From: Bradyrhizobium sp. RP6
Lineage (GTDB): Bacteria > Pseudomonadota > Alphaproteobacteria > Rhizobiales > Xanthobacteraceae
Reading direction: 5' to 3'
DNA length: 64,000 nt
Assembly (NCBI RefSeq): GCF_003837805.1
Contig: NZ_RQIT01000006.1
Coordinates: 1 to 64,000 of the forward strand
Part shown: positions 1-8,367 of the stretch, piece by piece
Position numbering within the stretch: position 1 is the stretch's first letter
Layout of the letters: each line of letters begins with the position of its first letter
The notes under the pieces: model-generated
Seen by the model: the letters and a program-made list of their open reading frames with translations, nothing else
The model's database searches: none
Told to the model about the DNA's origin: nothing
Program-made: the position numbers and the translations under genes

Positions 1-177
1 GCCGCAGCCCAACGCCCTCGATCGGCCGCGAAAACGCAATCGTTCGACGCCGCGCGCCGATCGACGCCTCGCAAAAAAGTCTCATATCGGGAACTGCTCC
101 CGCACGCCCGATTAAGCAAAGCCCTCGCAAGCGGGAGAGGTGCAGCGAGTGCTTGGCTGAGAGATTAGGCTGGAAGC
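1..177. other. Chromosomal flank left of the transposon
   Basis: This is the sequence that should follow gyrB in an uninterrupted chromosome. I see no gene in it. Around 121-145 there is a GC-rich stretch with a short inverted repeat (ccctcg...cgggag) that could form a weak hairpin, possibly part of the original gyrB downstream region. It ends in gaagc (173-177), the left copy of the target duplication. Confidence 0.6.
173..177. repeat. Target site duplication, left copy (gaagc)
   Basis: The 5 bp immediately before the TGT of the left transposon end. They are identical to 60437-60441 at the other end. Confidence 0.92.
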
Positions 178-323
178 TGTCCTCTAACAGGAAACCTCGA
201 CTCAGGGCCCAAAAATTCCGCAGCAGAATCAATAGTCGATTTGCGCGGGGTAACTCAATTCCCTGACTCAAATAACGCAGTTGTCTGACTCTAAGAAATC
301 GCTTTAACGCACAATCCTGACTC
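178..323 (+). repeat. Left transposon end with four putative TnsB sites
   Basis: Four copies of one unit occur in the same orientation, with exactly 13 nt from the start of AAC to the start of GACTC in each. The first is degenerate (AAC at 186, GACTC at 199-203). The others are AACTCA 252/GACTC 265, AACGCA 274/GACTC 287 and AACGCA 306/GACTC 319. The outer unit is set apart from the other three, so the array spans 146 bp. This matches the layout of the Tn7 left end, with separated sites over about 150 bp. Confidence 0.88.
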
Positions 324-1185
324 AAATGCCCTGACGCCACATTTCAGGTTGTATTGGCCCCAGCTCGGTCGGCGGCAACCGAGAACGATCGCGGCAGCAA
401 ACTCAGCAAAGGTTAGTTGTCGAGCGACAATATTCCCGTTAAGGAGTATGGTGGCCGGAGGTCAAAGCCACGTCCTAGCTAGGCCGGACACGTCATTAGC
501 GCGCAGCCATCGCTTGATCGATGCAAGCTGGACACGTAGACCAGTTACTTGACGGCAAGTTTGTCTTGCGGTGCAGGCGGCGAAGTGCGCCGGCTTTGTG
601 CAGTTACAGCGAGTACCGAGCGGCAGCCCGTGCTTGACGCGGGCGAATGTGGGACCAAGCACTAGGTTGCTTAGGACGTACCCCGGTGTCGAACTTGCGT
701 TCGTTCGACATTATGAGTTCATATGGAATTACTTTTGGCCTTAGCCTCAGAACGCGCTCGAGGATCTTGTCAAACGGGCGATCGAGGAAACGCCTGGACC
801 TTTAGGCGGTTCAACATCGCTTCGACGGCCGTTTTCGTGGCGCCGGACCGATGGTAGATTTGAGCGAGTTGCCGTTGGACGTCGTCCTCCGGAAGATGGA
901 TGGCGTCGCCACTCTGCATCACCTCGATACACCACATGAGCCATTCGACGAACGGGATTCCGTCGGTCGGATTCGCCAGGTTGGGACGGCTCGCAGCGGC
1001 GCTCCATAGCCTTCTCGACACCGGCGATAAGGTCGGGTTCCGTGTAGTGCGTCTCAAGCGCCTGCGAGCAAAAGATAAACACCGTGCGACGCCGAACGCG
1101 ATCGGAAGGACGTGGGACCGGCTAATTGCCGATCCCGATGCTATACTATAAGTTGTCGCCAGAAACGGGCGCTTCGGGGGAATAG
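324..1185. other. Region inside the left end without an intact gene
   Basis: Apart from one probable broken gene (770-1082, listed separately) I find no convincing coding sequence between the left-end array and the 118-residue membrane protein. A TATACT hexamer near 1141 could be the -10 element of a promoter for the genes starting at 1186, but I see no good -35 element at the right distance. Confidence 0.5.
770..1082 (-). pseudogene. Probable frameshifted gene remnant
   Basis: Two overlapping minus-strand frames each look protein-like in only one part. The upstream frame gives an N-terminal piece containing YTEPDLIAGVEKAMER. The other frame gives a C-terminal piece containing FVEWLMWCIEVMQ and AIYHRSG-like helical sequence ending at 770. 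Joining them near 960-1000 by a one-base shift would give one continuous protein, so a frameshifted relic is likely. I do not recognise the family. Confidence 0.3.
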
Positions 1186-1542
1186 ATGGCGCAAGAGTTA
1201 TTCAATCTGGCTACACTGGGCACTTTCGCGGGAGCGACCGCCGCCACGGTTGTCGTCGGCAACACGCTTCAATCGGTATTCAATGTGAGCGCCAAGTGGC
1301 TGACGCTCGTCCTGGCGGAAGCGATCGTACTTCTCGTCGCCGTATTCACCCAAACCAGCGAGTTGAGCGGGTATTTTGTAGCCGTCCTGAATGGCTGTCT
1401 CGTCTATTCTTCGGCGGTGGGCCTCAACACGATGACCTCGAAAACGCCGCCTTCGGAACCACCAAGCGCACGGTCGGTGGACGAGGCAGGTTTGCCGCCA
1501 CGTTCCGACGTTCGTAAAAGCTTCTTCAGTAGATGGTGGTAG
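1186..1542 (+). CDS. Small membrane protein upstream of the caspase-like protease
   Basis: A protein of 118 residues with two or three hydrophobic segments at roughly residues 10-27, 35-55 and 60-80, then a polar tail of about 35 residues. I do not recognise the family. Its stop codon overlaps the start of the caspase-like gene (ATG at 1533, TAG at 1540-1542), so the two are almost certainly translated together. The next protein also has a membrane segment, so a membrane complex of the two is a reasonable inference. Confidence 0.7.
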   Translation: MAQELFNLATLGTFAGATAATVVVGNTLQSVFNVSAKWLTLVLAEAIVLLVAVFTQTSELSGYFVAVLNGCLVYSSAVGLNTMTSKTPPSEPPSARSVDEAGLPPRSDVRKSFFSRWW

Positions 1543-4229
1543 TGACGCAACACCAGCAAGAGCAAGGGGCGCAAGGGGGACGAATTCTCGCTCTACTGAT
1601 CGGCGTCTCCAGCAATCCGCACTATCGCCAACTCGGCGCGCCGGCCCGTGACGCTGCCGCCCTGCATCAAGCTTTGGTCGATCCGAAAGGATGTGGACTT
1701 CCGCCATCAGACGTGAAATTGCTCCGCGAAGCGGAGGCGACCAGCGCAACGATCTTGAAGGAGATCGCTGCTATCTCGTCGAAGGCTTCGGAAGCCGACC
1801 GCATCTTCATCTATTTCGCCGGCCACGGGCAACCGTTGCCGTCGGACTTCGCATTGATCACCTGGGACACCCGGCCCGGCGACCAGGCGCCCACTCCCGT
1901 TCGCGGCTCCGAGATAGGCAGCGCTCTATCGGGCACCCGGGCCTATGGCGTGCTCTTGGTCATCGATTGCTGCTACGGCGCCAATTTCGCGGATCACGTC
2001 CCGCAATTCTTCAGATCTCGGGGGCGCAGCGGCTATCGGGTCCTTCTCAGTTCGACGCGCGCAGAACAGCGCTCTTGGGAAGCCGCGGCCGGCGGAAGTA
2101 CGTTCTTCTCGACCTACTTGAGGAGATGCATCGACGGCTCTGATCCGGTCGGTCTCATCCCCGGCGCGATTTTCCTATCTGACCTTACCCGCTACATAGC
2201 GGACAATGTCGACCGCCAAGTCAGGCAACTCGACGAGACCTATCGACAGGAGCAGACGTTCTACGGCGTCTACGGGAAAGACCCGCTCCTCTTCAGGCAG
2301 GCCCGGCTCACCGAAAGCCGGATCTTGCAATTACTTGCGCGCTATTCACGACGTGATCTCGCGCGCTTCGCGGCGATCGGAACCCTTGCGCTACTGGTCA
2401 TCGTATCGGTCGTGATGATGACGCACTATTCGATCCTAGAGAGATCGCTTTACGCGACGACGACGAGTGGTTGGATCGACGTCAACGTCGGTAGATGGGG
2501 GAGCCATGCCTATGGCTTCCCAAAACCCTTCTGGCAAAGCGGTTTGACCAATGACGATGTGATTGTGACGTCGCCGTTGCACAGCGAAGGGGGGATCGTG
2601 AATGCCCCTGTCGAGGAACCTATCCTTCCCACGCTTCACGAACATCTGACCCCCGGCGCGAAGGCCCGGGTCGAGTACTGGCAAGGGGAAGACGACAAAG
2701 CCCGTGAGAAACTCCTGGACCTTTGGAAGGTCGATCAGTCCCTGACGGGGGCCGCGCATCTGCTTCCGCGACTTGCGCGTCGAGAAGACCTGCAGTGGCT
2801 TGCCGAGATCGAGAACAAAGCTCCGAGTGAAATTGTGCGCGCCTTTGCCTTCGTCGCCGCCGCCGCGATCGCGCCGGAAGATGCGGCGTCCGGTTTCCGC
2901 ACGAACAAGAGAGAACCCTACACGCTGCCCATGGAGGTGCTCACCGCGGCGCGTCCTCCATGCGTTAGGGTGGTGCGCGACTACATCGTCAGTCTACTCG
3001 GCAAAGTGCCCTCCGAGGACTATCGTTCCGCCGCTTTGAATGCGGCGTTGCGTCTCGGGTGCGATATACCGCTCGACGCGTTACCGATGATGCTGATCTA
3101 CAGCTTCGGTTTGTTCGGGGTGGAGGACGTGGCCGGCTACATCGACTCGCGACAGTCCTCGAGCGACGCGCTGTTGGCCATGTTGCCCGCATTCGCCACA
3201 GCGGATCCGGAAAAGTCCGATCTGCCGAAGAAGACGATGGCAGTCATTGCACTATCCACTCGGGCCAATTGCGTTCCGGGCCTGAAACAGCAATTTGCCG
3301 CGGCCGATCCCGACGTTCGAGCCATGGCCGTGGCGGCGTTGCTTGCGCATTGCGACGAAAACGTCGTTCGCGGGATCGAGGACGCCACACCGGTGACGCC
3401 GGAGATCGCATCGATTCTTGCCGTGCATGGTCGAGTATCGGCCGAGGCCATACGGGCACGACTGAACGCGGACGACCTCGACGTTTACGACGCGGCTTTC
3501 TTGCTTGTTGCTCTTGGTGCGGTCGGCTCGGCGAACGACATCGAGCTCATCCAAAACTTCCTGGCGCGCCGCGCGGATGCGGAAGAGGGTGTACGCATCG
3601 GCGCCGTCCTCGCCTTGCATCAGCTACGTGCACCGGCCTCGATCGCCAAGCCATTTTTGAGCGGTATCTTCGAATCGGCCAAGTTGGCTTTGGAATGGGT
3701 TGTAGATGTCGATCCGGCGGAAGCGGTCCGCCTGATGCGCGCGGCCGTGGAGCGCCACGAAGGAGAAGCCTACGTCAAATTCGCCAGGCGCCTTCCCCTC
3801 CTGGCCGACGATGTCTCGCTGCTAGAACGGGCGTCGAAGGCCGGAGATGCATCAGCGGCCGGCATCCTGGCCCAGACGCAGCCGACTGCAAAAGTTCTCG
3901 ACTTAATTTTGAGCCCTAATCGACGGGTCAGGTCTGCAGCTACGACGTGGGCGCCCGCGAATCCGGCGATATCCGAGGAGGCGCTCGAGCGACGGGCGAC
4001 GCCATTCCCGAGCGGTGAAATCCGGCAACTCCGGAGCGATCTCGGCAAGAGAAGGATGATGCTTGCTCTATTGGACGCCGCGCCCCCGGAGACCCGCGCG
4101 TGGCGAGCAAAGCTTTTGGCCTCAACCTGGCGGCCGCAGCTTACCAGCGGGCTTCTTCAGTTGCTGGAGGACAATCGTCCGAAGTCGGCCATGAAGAATT
4201 TCTGGGCCGTCCGCGGCAGTTCGCCATGA
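1533..4229 (+). CDS. Caspase-like (C14) protease with transmembrane segment and HEAT-like tail
   Basis: A protein of 898 residues. Residues 16-255 form a caspase-type domain with the expected dyad: His98 in the FAGHG motif and Cys147 in IDCCYGA. A single hydrophobic segment near residues 278-298 should anchor it in the membrane. The remaining 600 residues are rich in Ala and Leu helical repeats of 30-40 residues, suggesting HEAT-like repeats that sense or bind a partner. Bacterial caspase-like proteases often act as conflict or cell-death effectors; that role is inferred here from the family and from the defence-rich setting. The start overlaps the preceding membrane-protein gene, so the two form an operon. 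The catalytic residues look intact. Confidence 0.82.
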   Translation: MVVVTQHQQEQGAQGGRILALLIGVSSNPHYRQLGAPARDAAALHQALVDPKGCGLPPSDVKLLREAEATSATILKEIAAISSKASEADRIFIYFAGHGQPLPSDFALITWDTRPGDQAPTPVRGSEIGSALSGTRAYGVLLVIDCCYGANFADHVPQFFRSRGRSGYRVLLSSTRAEQRSWEAAAGGSTFFSTYLRRCIDGSDPVGLIPGAIFLSDLTRYIADNVDRQVRQLDETYRQEQTFYGVYGKDPLLFRQARLTESRILQLLARYSRRDLARFAAIGTLALLVIVSVVMMTHYSILERSLYATTTSGWIDVNVGRWGSHAYGFPKPFWQSGLTNDDVIVTSPLHSEGGIVNAPVEEPILPTLHEHLTPGAKARVEYWQGEDDKAREKLLDLWKVDQSLTGAAHLLPRLARREDLQWLAEIENKAPSEIVRAFAFVAAAAIAPEDAASGFRTNKREPYTLPMEVLTAARPPCVRVVRDYIVSLLGKVPSEDYRSAALNAALRLGCDIPLDALPMMLIYSFGLFGVEDVAGYIDSRQSSSDALLAMLPAFATADPEKSDLPKKTMAVIALSTRANCVPGLKQQFAAADPDVRAMAVAALLAHCDENVVRGIEDATPVTPEIASILAVHGRVSAEAIRARLNADDLDVYDAAFLLVALGAVGSANDIELIQNFLARRADAEEGVRIGAVLALHQLRAPASIAKPFLSGIFESAKLALEWVVDVDPAEAVRLMRAAVERHEGEAYVKFARRLPLLADDVSLLERASKAGDASAAGILAQTQPTAKVLDLILSPNRRVRSAATTWAPANPAISEEALERRATPFPSGEIRQLRSDLGKRRMMLALLDAAPPETRAWRAKLLASTWRPQLTSGLLQLLEDNRPKSAMKNFWAVRGSSP

Positions 4230-4309
4230 CGCACCGACGCAGTCTAGACCGACCGTCGGTACACACGGCCGGTACACATAGCTTTGAATCCCTATGACGG
4301 CTTTGAATC

Positions 4310-5254
4310 CTACTCTCGCTTAGCTAACAAGCATGCCAAACGATAACTAACGGGGAGCTTGAGCCGTTCCTCAAGCCAAAGCCATTGACCTGACGGGTTT
4401 AATTCAAGGAATGTAATCTCACCGTTTCTCCCCTGTATCAAGTCGTACGCTGCAAAACACAAACCCAGGCGTCGATTCATCCTTAGGATTTTGTCCTTCA
4501 CGTCGGGATCAATGGTCCCCAGGGTGTACATGTCCGAGAACACGTCCCGACGCCAATCAACCATCGCCTCGGCAGAGGTGTTCGCCAGTATTTTTACAAC
4601 AAAACATTCTTCACCTACCACCGTGACACGATACTCACAGTCCTTTGGAATATACGCTTGATAGATACCCGGCGCACTTCCAACAAGTTCACGAAACTTG
4701 TTCAGAGATTTTCTTTCGATGACAGTTGTGTAGGTCATTAAGCCGTTTGGTGGCATATACGGAGTAAACGATTTATATACGGACCTACTGCCTTTATTGT
4801 TGTCGATGAATTCGCAGATTTCTTCGTAATTATTTGAGATTAACGTCGGTGGGATCTTGAATCCGATCTCGTCCGCAATTTTTAATTGCGTTATTTTGTT
4901 GTCTGCATAATTTGCCCTATCGCGATCATTTACGGAAAACATTTGAGTTGTTTCTGCACTTAAGAAGTTTGCGAAGTAATTCCACTCTTTGTTGATAAAG
5001 TTATCGTCATACAGGTCAACGGCTGTGCGTGCAGAAACTGACCGTGGTTTCTGCCTCCACCATACAGAGCGAAAGTCACCTAGCGGAACTTGCGCTCTAC
5101 CTACTCGCACACTTGCGCCGGGCGCAATTGATGAGCTAATTCCACCATCACTCCCGAACGGGTCAAATATCATAAATGCTGCGTCTAAATTGCTGAGCTC
5201 TTTGGCGACTGAAACCACATGCGGATCACCCGAATTGCCCACAATAAGGATCAC
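4310..5254 (-). CDS. ATP-grasp peptide ligase, MvdD/graspetide-synthetase-like
   Basis: A protein of 314 residues with the layout of ATP-grasp ligases that make macrocycles in microviridin-type peptides (graspetides). It has an N-terminal domain starting MILIVGNSGDPHV, a central WWRQKPR motif typical of this subfamily, an ATP-grasp core, and a C-terminal metal-binding motif LELNPSGQW. Such enzymes join Asp or Glu side chains to Thr, Ser or Lys in a precursor peptide. The gene starts 5 nt after the HExxH hydroxylase gene, and a short precursor gene lies upstream, so all three form one operon. Base composition is clearly more AT-rich than in neighbouring regions, which suggests separate acquisition. 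Confidence 0.85.
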   Translation of the reverse strand: MILIVGNSGDPHVVSVAKELSNLDAAFMIFDPFGSDGGISSSIAPGASVRVGRAQVPLGDFRSVWWRQKPRSVSARTAVDLYDDNFINKEWNYFANFLSAETTQMFSVNDRDRANYADNKITQLKIADEIGFKIPPTLISNNYEEICEFIDNNKGSRSVYKSFTPYMPPNGLMTYTTVIERKSLNKFRELVGSAPGIYQAYIPKDCEYRVTVVGEECFVVKILANTSAEAMVDWRRDVFSDMYTLGTIDPDVKDKILRMNRRLGLCFAAYDLIQGRNGEITFLELNPSGQWLWLEERLKLPVSYRLACLLAKRE

Positions 5255-5259
5255 CTACT

Positions 5260-6354
5260 TCACCCCGCATATTGCTGATCAGACCCGATTGAGGTGTGGG
5301 CCAGAAACTCGATAATCTCACGCGTAGCGCGCATCTGCCGCGTAGCATCAGACAAAAGGGAGACCAAGGGCTCTAGATTGCGCTTGAGGGCCACAAGGCG
5401 CCCTTCAGCGGCTGAAAGCCCCACTTCATCAGTGTTGAAGGTCGCACCTACCCATTCATAGAAGTCAATCAAGCTTCTATAAATTAGCAGAGCCTGAATC
5501 ATTGTGTTTAGCGGCCGTGCCCGACCTGTAACAGGCGAAACGACCCTGACATGATCACCCGGCAGATCGTCGGGTTTTTCAATTAACCACCAAGGCCATA
5601 TGCATTGATGATAATACTCATGGATAATCTGCTCGGACAACGATATCGGGTCATCAATAGATACGAATGCCCCTCCAATGTAAAAATTACGCAGAGTGAA
5701 GCTCCTTGCTAGTTCTGCGTCGTAAGGCATCAGGGCAATTGTATTTAGCACTGTGCAAACGTTCTCCTTCAAAGAAGGTGAGTATCGATCAATCAACCGG
5801 AACGCCTGTTCTATGTAACCCTCAGCTTCCCCAGCTCTGCAGGAGCGACCGTGCCAATGATACAAGTCGACGCGCAGGTCATCGAACAAATTTGGATAAG
5901 GTCGATAGATGGAGGGGGTCGATGGGTTGCCGGTGTCAACGAGAATATCGTCGATAGCTGTGACGCATCGATCATCTACTCGAAAAACCCGGTGGTTTCC
6001 TGCCCGCAGACGCCATACGCTTCTACACTGAGCGGCTTCCAATGATAAGGAATCCAACCCAGTGTGGATACGAAGCGCACGGACGCTCTCAGCAACGAGC
6101 CGGCTGTCCGGACAATTGAGGTAGTTTAGATATGGGTATAGTTCCGGATTTCGCCAGCAAGTGAAATCTGAGCGGAGCAACTCGTAAAGTTCTGCGAATC
6201 CAGCAAGACGCTGAATCTGCGGATTAACCTCTATCGCAGGCTTCAAAAGTCGAAATGGCAAAAGCTTGATAAAACGAGCAAAGTAAGTCTCTAAGTCCGA
6301 CTCCGAAAATCGCTCGAAAGTAGCGACAAACAGGTCTTTTCTACTTTGTAGCAC
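5260..6354 (-). CDS. HExxH-motif peptide-modifying enzyme (putative peptide beta-hydroxylase)
   Basis: A protein of 364 residues. Its clearest signature is HEYYH at residues 245-249, within a helix preceded by LSEQII. This matches the family of HExxH proteins found in RiPP clusters, where 2-oxoglutarate-dependent beta-hydroxylation of precursor side chains has been described for members. The rest is alpha-helical and otherwise featureless to me. The gene lies between the precursor gene (91 nt upstream) and the ATP-grasp ligase (5 nt downstream), so it very probably acts on the same peptide. Whether this member hydroxylates, and on which residue, cannot be told from the sequence. Confidence 0.75.
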   Translation of the reverse strand: MLQSRKDLFVATFERFSESDLETYFARFIKLLPFRLLKPAIEVNPQIQRLAGFAELYELLRSDFTCWRNPELYPYLNYLNCPDSRLVAESVRALRIHTGLDSLSLEAAQCRSVWRLRAGNHRVFRVDDRCVTAIDDILVDTGNPSTPSIYRPYPNLFDDLRVDLYHWHGRSCRAGEAEGYIEQAFRLIDRYSPSLKENVCTVLNTIALMPYDAELARSFTLRNFYIGGAFVSIDDPISLSEQIIHEYYHQCIWPWWLIEKPDDLPGDHVRVVSPVTGRARPLNTMIQALLIYRSLIDFYEWVGATFNTDEVGLSAAEGRLVALKRNLEPLVSLLSDATRQMRATREIIEFLAHTSIGSDQQYAG

Positions 6355-6445
6355 TCGAAGCTCTTCGAAAGTTCTGGTTGTCCTGTATTAGTCGCCAATA
6401 GAATTCTCGGAAACAATACCTGGAATTGCTTCCGAGAAGGAATCG

Positions 6446-6649
6446 CTACTGGTAGTCAACCGCACCATCAACGTCAGGGTTAGGCTGTCCAACTCCCGTA
6501 GCTGTCGCCGAGCCAGTTACGCCCTCCGGAAAATCCTCGCCTTCGATGGGTTTGGGTTGTTTAGCCAAGCCAGCCGCAAGCGGTTTGATGGTAAAGGTCG
6601 TCTCAACATCAGGATCGACGAACACGGTGACCGGCATCTTTTTCGCCAT
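6446..6649 (-). CDS. Putative RiPP precursor peptide
   Basis: A peptide of 67 residues directly upstream of two peptide-modifying enzymes. A very strong ribosome binding site (gaggagg) lies 8 nt before the ATG at 6649, fitting high expression. The N-terminal part (residues 1-30, with FTIKPLAAGLAK) would be the leader. The C-terminal part from about residue 34 is rich in Glu, Asp, Thr, Ser and Gly: it has acidic residues at 36, 38, 39, 42, 59, 61 and 65 and Thr/Ser at 45, 47, 49 and 51. These are the side-chain types an ATP-grasp ligase would join. There is no microviridin-like conserved leader motif that I can recognise, so this may be a different class. Confidence 0.7.
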   Translation of the reverse strand: MAKKMPVTVFVDPDVETTFTIKPLAAGLAKQPKPIEGEDFPEGVTGSATATGVGQPNPDVDGAVDYQ

Positions 6650-6865
6650 TGTGACTTCCTCCTCAATAAATAAGTTTGCAACAATCGCTACTTATAGCCG
6701 AGCTTCGGTCTATGCGCAACCGCCAATCAACGCGAGGAGCCTCGCCATGAGCTGGCTTTCCAACCTGAATTCTGCGAAGATCCGGCTTCGGTTGATCCTA
6801 AAGCGGCGCTTGGCTCCGCTCGATACCGCGTATACAAAAGGGCGCTAGTCGACGGGGGCGCGACC

Positions 6866-7840
6866 GTGGCCGCAAAAGTTCGGACACTCAGAGAGATTAT
6901 TGCAGCGCGACGATCGAACAAGCATACTGTGTGGTTCGACGGTGAAGTTGTCGACACCGCTGCAATGCGCCTTCTCTCCGGTGAGTACGTCAAGATTGGG
7001 GTCGCGCCAAAGTTCAAAATCTCATCTTCAGCGAAGGTATTCACGATAGGTTCGTGCTTCGCCCGCAACGTCGAGGACAAATTAGCTGAGCGAGGCATCG
7101 ACGTCGTGAGCAAGCGATTCAGCTTGCCGGCTGACGCCTACTTAGCCTCGCTCAGTCCAGCCGCCGCGCTTTACAAGTATAATACGCATTCGATTGAGAG
7201 CGAGGTTCTTTCAGCAACGGGCCGCGTTACTTACCCCAATCTAGGCTTGATCGATGCTGGCGAAGGACTTTGGTGGGATCCTCTCGCGACCGGTACGAAG
7301 CTGGGTGACTATGAAACGGTTTCTGGCATACGCCTCCAAATTCAGAAGCTTACAAGTGGCATATCCAAATGCGACGCCGTCGTAATCACTTTAGGCTTGA
7401 ATGAGGTTTGGCATGACTTGGAGACAGGGCTCTATATGAATGTGAAGCCGCCCATGTCCCTTATTCGGAGGTACTCTGAGCGTTTCGGGGTAGTTATTTC
7501 TGATGTTGAAGATAACCTCGCATCACTTGAAAGAACGATCTCTGCTATTCGGGGATCGGCAGGCGATACAAAGATAATACTTACAGTTTCACCGGCGCCA
7601 ATGGCGGCGACGTTGACTTCAATGGACGTGATATCTGCAAATACACTGAGCAAAGCTATGCTGCGAGTCTGCGCTCATACGGTGGCAGATCGCTACGATT
7701 TCGTAGACTACTTCCCGAGCTACGAAATTGTCATGAATTCACCTCGAGACATGACTTGGTTTCCCGATCAGATCCATGTGAAAGATGAAGTCGTTCGGTT
7801 CATCACAAACTATTTTATTGAGCAGTATGTAATAGAATAA
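6866..7840 (+). CDS. GSCFA-domain protein
   Basis: A protein of 324 residues with the family hallmark FTIGSCFARNVED near residues 59-71 and the second conserved block VVITLGLNEVWHD. GSCFA proteins resemble SGNH/GDSL hydrolases, with Ser in the first motif as likely nucleophile and a late Asp/His pair (WFPDQIHV near the C-terminus). The start is a GTG at 6866 preceded by a purine-rich stretch. It is divergent from the RiPP operon, sharing a 216-nt intergenic region, and has similarly moderate GC. A role in modifying or exporting the peptide product is possible but unproven. Confidence 0.75.
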   Translation: MAAKVRTLREIIAARRSNKHTVWFDGEVVDTAAMRLLSGEYVKIGVAPKFKISSSAKVFTIGSCFARNVEDKLAERGIDVVSKRFSLPADAYLASLSPAAALYKYNTHSIESEVLSATGRVTYPNLGLIDAGEGLWWDPLATGTKLGDYETVSGIRLQIQKLTSGISKCDAVVITLGLNEVWHDLETGLYMNVKPPMSLIRRYSERFGVVISDVEDNLASLERTISAIRGSAGDTKIILTVSPAPMAATLTSMDVISANTLSKAMLRVCAHTVADRYDFVDYFPSYEIVMNSPRDMTWFPDQIHVKDEVVRFITNYFIEQYVIE

Positions 7841-7994
7841 TAGACCCATTAATACCACTGGGTTATTGCTGCTCGGGCTTTAAGCTGGTGATTCAGTTCA
7901 AGCGTCTGCAGCCCGGAGATCGCTGACACGATCCCTATTGTTTCTGTTAGACGAGCAGTGCACCGTTCATGCTGAAGCACAGCTTGCAAGGTGT

Positions 7995-8309
7995 CTAGAG
8001 TCGCTTGCTAATTTCGATTGCGAGCTCCTTCACCGTGACGGACTCCGCCGAAAGCGAAACAGTTTTTGTGGAGCTTCTTAAATCGGACAAAAAATCTTTA
8101 GAGAACGCGTTGCTCAGGATCACAGAAGCAAGCTCTTTTGCGGGGATCTCACTAATCTGTATGGTGAACCTGCTACCTGCGTCCAGGTTGAGACTCGAAC
8201 CCGAGCAGGAAGTTTGGCATGGCCCATTAGGTTCCCAATAGATTGCTATGCAACCGTTCTGGCAGGTTATAGTGCATGTTGGATGGCCTGGAGCTGTGCA
8301 AGTCGCCAT
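7995..8309 (-). CDS. Small protein with a six-cysteine N-terminus
   Basis: A protein of 104 residues. Six Cys fall within the first 35 residues (positions 4, 12, 16, 20, 31, 35) along with Pro, Gly and Trp, followed by a Cys-free helical half. No signal peptide is visible. It starts 58 nt downstream of the S8 protease gene and is the last gene of that operon. I do not recognise the family. A peptide precursor, a metal-binding protein, or a substrate of the adjacent protease are all possible. Confidence 0.55.
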   Translation of the reverse strand: MATCTAPGHPTCTITCQNGCIAIYWEPNGPCQTSCSGSSLNLDAGSRFTIQISEIPAKELASVILSNAFSKDFLSDLRSSTKTVSLSAESVTVKELAIEISKRL

Positions 8310-8367
8310 ATTCGCCCTCCGAGTTCAGAAGTGATTTTTTCTAGGAGTTGCGCCAGCCGCCCCACCA

